NCBI GenBank assembly: GCA_021844725.1
Contig: JAKBSX010000035.1
Span: 1-11,319 of the forward strand
Length of the DNA stretch: 11,319 nt
Origin: Actinomycetes bacterium
GTDB lineage: Bacteria; Actinomycetota; Acidimicrobiia; Acidimicrobiales; Acidimicrobiaceae
Direction: 5' to 3'
The position numbers and the translations under genes are program-made. Of this stretch, positions 9,694-11,319 are shown in pieces; position 1 is the stretch's first letter; every line of letters starts with the position of its first letter. The notes below the pieces were generated by a model. It had not been told where the DNA came from, did no database searches, and worked only from the letters and a program-made list of their open reading frames with translations.

Positions 9694-9764
9694 GGCGCGC
9701 GAATCAGACGGCCGGATAGCGGATTGCAACCCCGCGTAACTCGGTTCAACTCCGAGGCGCGCTT
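9694..9764 (+). tRNA. tRNA-Cys(GCA)
   Basis: Acceptor GGCGCGC/GCGCGCT (G1-T72), D-arm ATC/GAT, anticodon loop TTGCAAC (GCA) on stem GCGGA/CCCGC with one A-C mismatch, T-arm CTCGG/CCGAG with loop TTCAACT, discriminator T, the cysteine identity base. Confidence 0.9.
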
Positions 9765-9777
9765 CTTGATCTAGTAA

Positions 9778-9862
9778 GGAAAGATGGCAGAGCGGACGAA
9801 TGCGTGCGCCTTGAAAGCGTAAAGGGGCCATCCCCTCCTGGGTTCGAATCCCAGTCTTTCCG
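9778..9862 (+). tRNA. tRNA-Ser(TGA)
   Basis: Acceptor GGAAAGA/TCTTTCC, anticodon loop CTTGAAA (TGA), long variable arm on GGGG/CCCC, T-arm CTGGG/CCCAG with loop TTCGAAT, discriminator G: a regular class II serine tRNA. Confidence 0.95.
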
Positions 9863-9865
9863 TAT

Positions 9866-9950
9866 GGAGCATATCCGAATTGGCTAGGAGTCAACCTGGA
9901 AAGTTGATGCGGATTAAATGCCGTTGCGGGTTCAAGTCCCGTGTGCTCCG
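9866..9950 (+). tRNA. tRNA-Ser(GGA)
   Basis: Acceptor GGAGCAT/GTGCTCC, anticodon stem TCAAC/GTTGA around CTGGAAA (GGA), variable arm containing CGG/CCG, T-arm GCGGG/CCCGT with loop TTCAAGT, discriminator G. Confidence 0.93.
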
Positions 9951-9967
9951 TCGCGTGTGTCCGCGCT

Positions 9968-10029
9968 ACAGGTCTAGTTTAAGTGTAAAACGCCCGAGGG
10001 AAATGGAGGTGAAAGACTTCCGGCCTGTG
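9968..10029 (+). pseudogene. tRNA-like gene lacking an anticodon arm
   Basis: ACAGGTC (9968-9974) pairs with GGCCTGT (10022-10028), followed by G as discriminator. A D-arm GTTT..AAAC is intact, and GGAGG-TGAAAGA-CTTCC takes the T-arm place. Between D- and T-arms there are only 13 bases (GCCCGAGGGAAAT) where about 23 are needed, so there is no anticodon arm. Probably a tRNA with an internal deletion; a promoter starts just after it. Confidence 0.55.
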
Positions 10030-10033
10030 CTTC

Positions 10034-10042
10034 TGCTATCAT
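10034..10042 (+). promoter_or_regulatory. Extended -10 promoter TGCTATCAT
   Basis: TG-C-TATCAT ends seven bases before the ATG at 10050, so transcription should begin on or next to that start codon. No clear -35 box. Confidence 0.55.
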
Positions 10043-10049
10043 GTTCGTT

Positions 10050-10286
10050 ATGAACACTGCTAATGTAAAGCTTATCGGCCAATACGCTATTTCAGCTATA
10101 GTGGCGGCAGGTATCGTCGTGTTGATGGCCCTAAAGGTTATTTCGGTTGCCGAGGGACTACCAATTCTAACGTTAGCCGCCGGTTACAAAGTCGGCAACA
10201 CAGTTGGGTACAAAACGGGTCATGCCGTTGGCTCCCGCACAGGTAGCACAGTCGTAGCAAACAACAATGCTAAGGAGAACTCATAA
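10050..10286 (+). CDS. Small single-helix membrane protein, unknown
   Basis: A 78-residue protein, MNTANVKLIGQ, then one hydrophobic segment (about residues 10-30, ISAIVAAGIVVLMALKVI) and a glycine-rich tail in which VG/G-T motifs recur (YKVGNTVGYKTGHAVGSRTG), ending in a polar NNNAKENS. I start at ATG 10050, because the in-frame ATG at 10041 lies inside the -10 box and 10050 falls on the expected transcription start; a leaderless message is implied. The stop codon overlaps the next start (TAATG), so the two proteins are translated together. Small paired membrane proteins in phages can be holin or spanin parts; this is speculation here. Confidence 0.7.
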   Translation: MNTANVKLIGQYAISAIVAAGIVVLMALKVISVAEGLPILTLAAGYKVGNTVGYKTGHAVGSRTGSTVVANNNAKENS

Positions 10287-10570
10287 TGAGTGAATTTCTA
10301 GAGTCAGATGGGTCTACAAGAGCCTGGTACTATCCGTGGGGTTCGGCCCGAAAGCATTTTGTAAGAACATTACCGTGGTGCCTACTTGTACTTTTTACCC
10401 AAATTTACATGTGGTACGCTGACATAACTTTTTATTCTTCATGGGCTAGCTATATACCTGCTGCTTTAGTTAGTATCTGGGCAATGTATTGCGTCATTAT
10501 GATGTTGATGAATCGCAATCCTTTTAGGCCGATATTCCGCTTGACACGTTCCCTCAAACATTCTAAATAA
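10286..10570 (+). CDS. Small two-helix membrane protein, unknown
   Basis: A 94-residue protein with AAGGAG well placed (10272-10277) before ATG 10286, translationally coupled to the preceding gene by TAATG. The N-terminus is polar (MSEFLESDGSTRAWYYPWGSARKHF), the first membrane segment spans about residues 27-48 (LPWCLLVLFTQIYMWYADI), and the second about 54-74 (SYIPAALVSIWAMYCVIMMLM). The C-terminus is strongly basic (NRNPFRPIFRLTRSLKHSK), which should stay in the cytoplasm. No known family recognised; pairing with the upstream one-helix protein hints at a joint membrane role. Confidence 0.75.
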   Translation: MSEFLESDGSTRAWYYPWGSARKHFVRTLPWCLLVLFTQIYMWYADITFYSSWASYIPAALVSIWAMYCVIMMLMNRNPFRPIFRLTRSLKHSK

Positions 10571-10581
10571 AAACGCTTCAA

Positions 10582-10668
10582 GGATAGACAACCCAATTGG
10601 TCGATGGGACTTGTTTCGAAAACAAGCGAGCTAAAAAAGCCTTGCAGGTTCGAATCCTGCTCTATCCG
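10582..10668 (+). tRNA. tRNA-Ser(CGA)
   Basis: Acceptor GGATAGA/TCTATCC, D-arm CCC/GGG, anticodon stem CTTGT/ACAAG around TTCGAAA (CGA), long variable arm on GCT/AGC, T-arm GCAGG/CCTGC with loop TTCGAAT, discriminator G. Confidence 0.93.
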
Positions 10669-10672
10669 CTTT

Positions 10673-10681
10673 TGATATACT
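10673..10681 (+). promoter_or_regulatory. Extended -10 promoter TGATATACT
   Basis: TG-A-TATACT ends six bases before ATG 10688, placing the transcription start on the start codon. It begins four bases after tRNA-Ser(CGA). Confidence 0.5.
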
Positions 10682-10687
10682 GACGAC

Positions 10688-10960
10688 ATGAAATTTATCG
10701 CTAAGCAATCCGATATCCCTCATGCGATGCATGAACTGGTTGTGTCTGAAACAAACTTGCTCAGTCTTTTGAGCAAGCTTTATACTCCCGGCTCCGTATG
10801 CACCATAGAAGACCCCACGGGACAAATCCGTATTATTGCGGAGAAAGACGAAAAACACTATGCTAACCGTGAGCGCGGCGTCATGCATCCGGTCACGGAG
10901 TACAAAATAATGAAAATCAAAGAATTGCTCTCGGAGTTGCAGCAGGAGCACTCAATTTAG
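10688..10960 (+). CDS. Hypothetical protein, 90 residues
   Basis: A small soluble protein, MKFIAKQSDIPHAMHELVVSETNLLSLLSKLYTPG, then a beta-like segment (SVCTIEDPTGQIRIIAEKDEK) and a helical C-terminus (KIMKIKELLSELQQEHSI). I recognise no family. There is no ribosome binding site before ATG 10688, and an extended -10 element ends six bases upstream, so the message is probably leaderless. The stop codon TAG shares its G with the first base of tRNA-Phe, an arrangement also seen at 9059. Confidence 0.72.
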   Translation: MKFIAKQSDIPHAMHELVVSETNLLSLLSKLYTPGSVCTIEDPTGQIRIIAEKDEKHYANRERGVMHPVTEYKIMKIKELLSELQQEHSI

Positions 10961-11032
10961 GCTTTGCGGTGTGAGAGGTTCACATGCCTGAGTGAAGATC
11001 AGGAGATTCCCGTTCAACTCGGGGCGAAGCCA
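10960..11032 (+). tRNA. tRNA-Phe(GAA)
   Basis: Acceptor GGCTTTG/CGAAGCC, D-arm GTG..CAC, anticodon stem CCTGA/TCAGG around GTGAAGA (GAA), T-arm TCCCG/CGGGG with loop TTCAACT, discriminator A. First base overlaps the previous stop codon. Confidence 0.92.
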
Positions 11033-11035
11033 TAA

Positions 11036-11112
11036 CCAGATGTATCCCCTCACTCTGATAAGGTGTAGAAAGGGTAAACGGTAGCATAAAGGTTCGATTC
11101 CTTTCATCTGGA
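11036..11112 (+). tRNA. Aberrant tRNA-Ile(GAT)-like gene, D-arm missing or displaced
   Basis: Acceptor CCAGATG/CATCTGG and T-arm AAAGG-TTCGATT-CCTTT with discriminator A are normal. The only good anticodon loop is CTGATAA (GAT) on CACT/GGTG, but it begins only eight bases after the acceptor, leaving no room for a D-arm. D-loop-like sequence GGGTAAACGGTAGC follows the anticodon arm where the variable loop should be. CCC upstream could pair with GGG downstream to lengthen the anticodon stem. Total length (77) is normal. It may be rearranged or decayed. Confidence 0.5.
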
Positions 11113-11129
11113 CTTTGGGCCTGATGTTC

Positions 11130-11201
11130 GGCTTTATAGTCTAACGGTTAGGACAACAGGTTCTCAGCCTGTGGGTCGGAGTTCGATTCTCCGTAAAGCT
11201 A
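11130..11201 (+). tRNA. tRNA-Glu(CTC)
   Basis: Acceptor GGCTTTA/TAAAGCT (G1-T72), D-arm GTCT..AGGAC, anticodon stem ACAGG/CCTGT around TTCTCAG (CTC), T-arm CGGAG/CTCCG with loop TTCGATT, discriminator A. The anticodon stem equals that of interrupted tRNA B. Confidence 0.93.
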
Positions 11202-11204
11202 TCC

Positions 11205-11286
11205 GCCGCTGTGGAGAAACAGGCAGACTCGAAAGTCTCAAAAGCTTTTGCCTCCGGGCGTCCCGGTTCGAATCCGGGCAGCGGCA
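11205..11286 (+). tRNA. tRNA-Leu(CAA)
   Basis: Acceptor GCCGCTG/CAGCGGC, D-arm GAG..CTC, anticodon stem AAAGT/GCTTT around CTCAAAA (CAA), long variable region of 13 bases, T-arm CCCGG/CCGGG with loop TTCGAAT, discriminator A. Confidence 0.93.
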
Positions 11287-11319
11287 TTCGACGTGGGGTT
11301 CGTGTGATCGCGGCGCTGT

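Noticed and set aside
1..11319. CRISPR array, insertion sequence or integrase attachment site
   Set aside because: No regular direct repeats with spacers, transposase, terminal inverted repeats or integrase gene were seen.

Overview
The window looks like part of the genome of a tailed double-stranded DNA phage, or a prophage of one. It holds 21 readable tRNA genes, several interrupted or degenerate tRNA-like genes, a tmRNA, two HNH homing-endonuclease-type genes and many tiny genes of unknown function, with a few metabolic genes at the left end. Base composition is moderate, nearly all tRNA genes lack an encoded CCA, and the ribonucleotide reductase is the monomeric B12-dependent type. The tmRNA mRNA-like region resembles that of actinobacteria. 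I therefore infer, with low confidence, a phage of a moderate-GC (perhaps freshwater) actinobacterium.

Left end (1-2420): the C-terminal part of a class II ribonucleotide reductase (nrdJ) carrying a LAGLIDADG intein, followed by a MazG-like NTP pyrophosphohydrolase. Both act on nucleotide pools. The first ~105-120 bases read, on the minus strand, as the end of the N-extein plus the start of the same intein, so the gene is broken by an inversion or by a fold-back assembly artefact.

Middle (2421-7374): promoters and the first tRNAs (Arg, Tyr, Leu, Ala), then three small genes. A stretch of about 790 bases (3930-4718) without a protein gene is full of helices and GNRA tetraloops, has a tRNA embedded in it and ends in a terminator. 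It is a strong candidate for a GOLLD/ROOL-class ornate large RNA. Next come two parallel arrangements in which a tRNA appears cut in its anticodon loop. The gap holds one intact tRNA (Pro or Trp) plus an HNH gene whose 3' end runs into one tRNA half. Thr, Thr, Asp and Val tRNAs surround these.

Right part (7375-11319): a two-helix membrane protein gene that ends inside a Val tRNA, a closed 98-nt structured element, and a tmRNA of 330 nt. The tmRNA appears to encode a 33-residue tag ending ADVLLAIA, with its stop codon in a hairpin loop as in known tmRNAs. After it come a metallophosphoesterase, four serine tRNAs (GCT, TGA, GGA, CGA), Asn, Cys, Phe, Glu and Leu tRNAs, degenerate tRNA-like genes, and small unknown or membrane genes. 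Several genes start at or just beyond the expected transcription start of an extended -10 promoter (TGnTATnnT), suggesting leaderless mRNAs.

Together the region is a translation-support island: tRNAs, a ribosome-rescue RNA and structured RNAs, repeatedly invaded by homing endonucleases.
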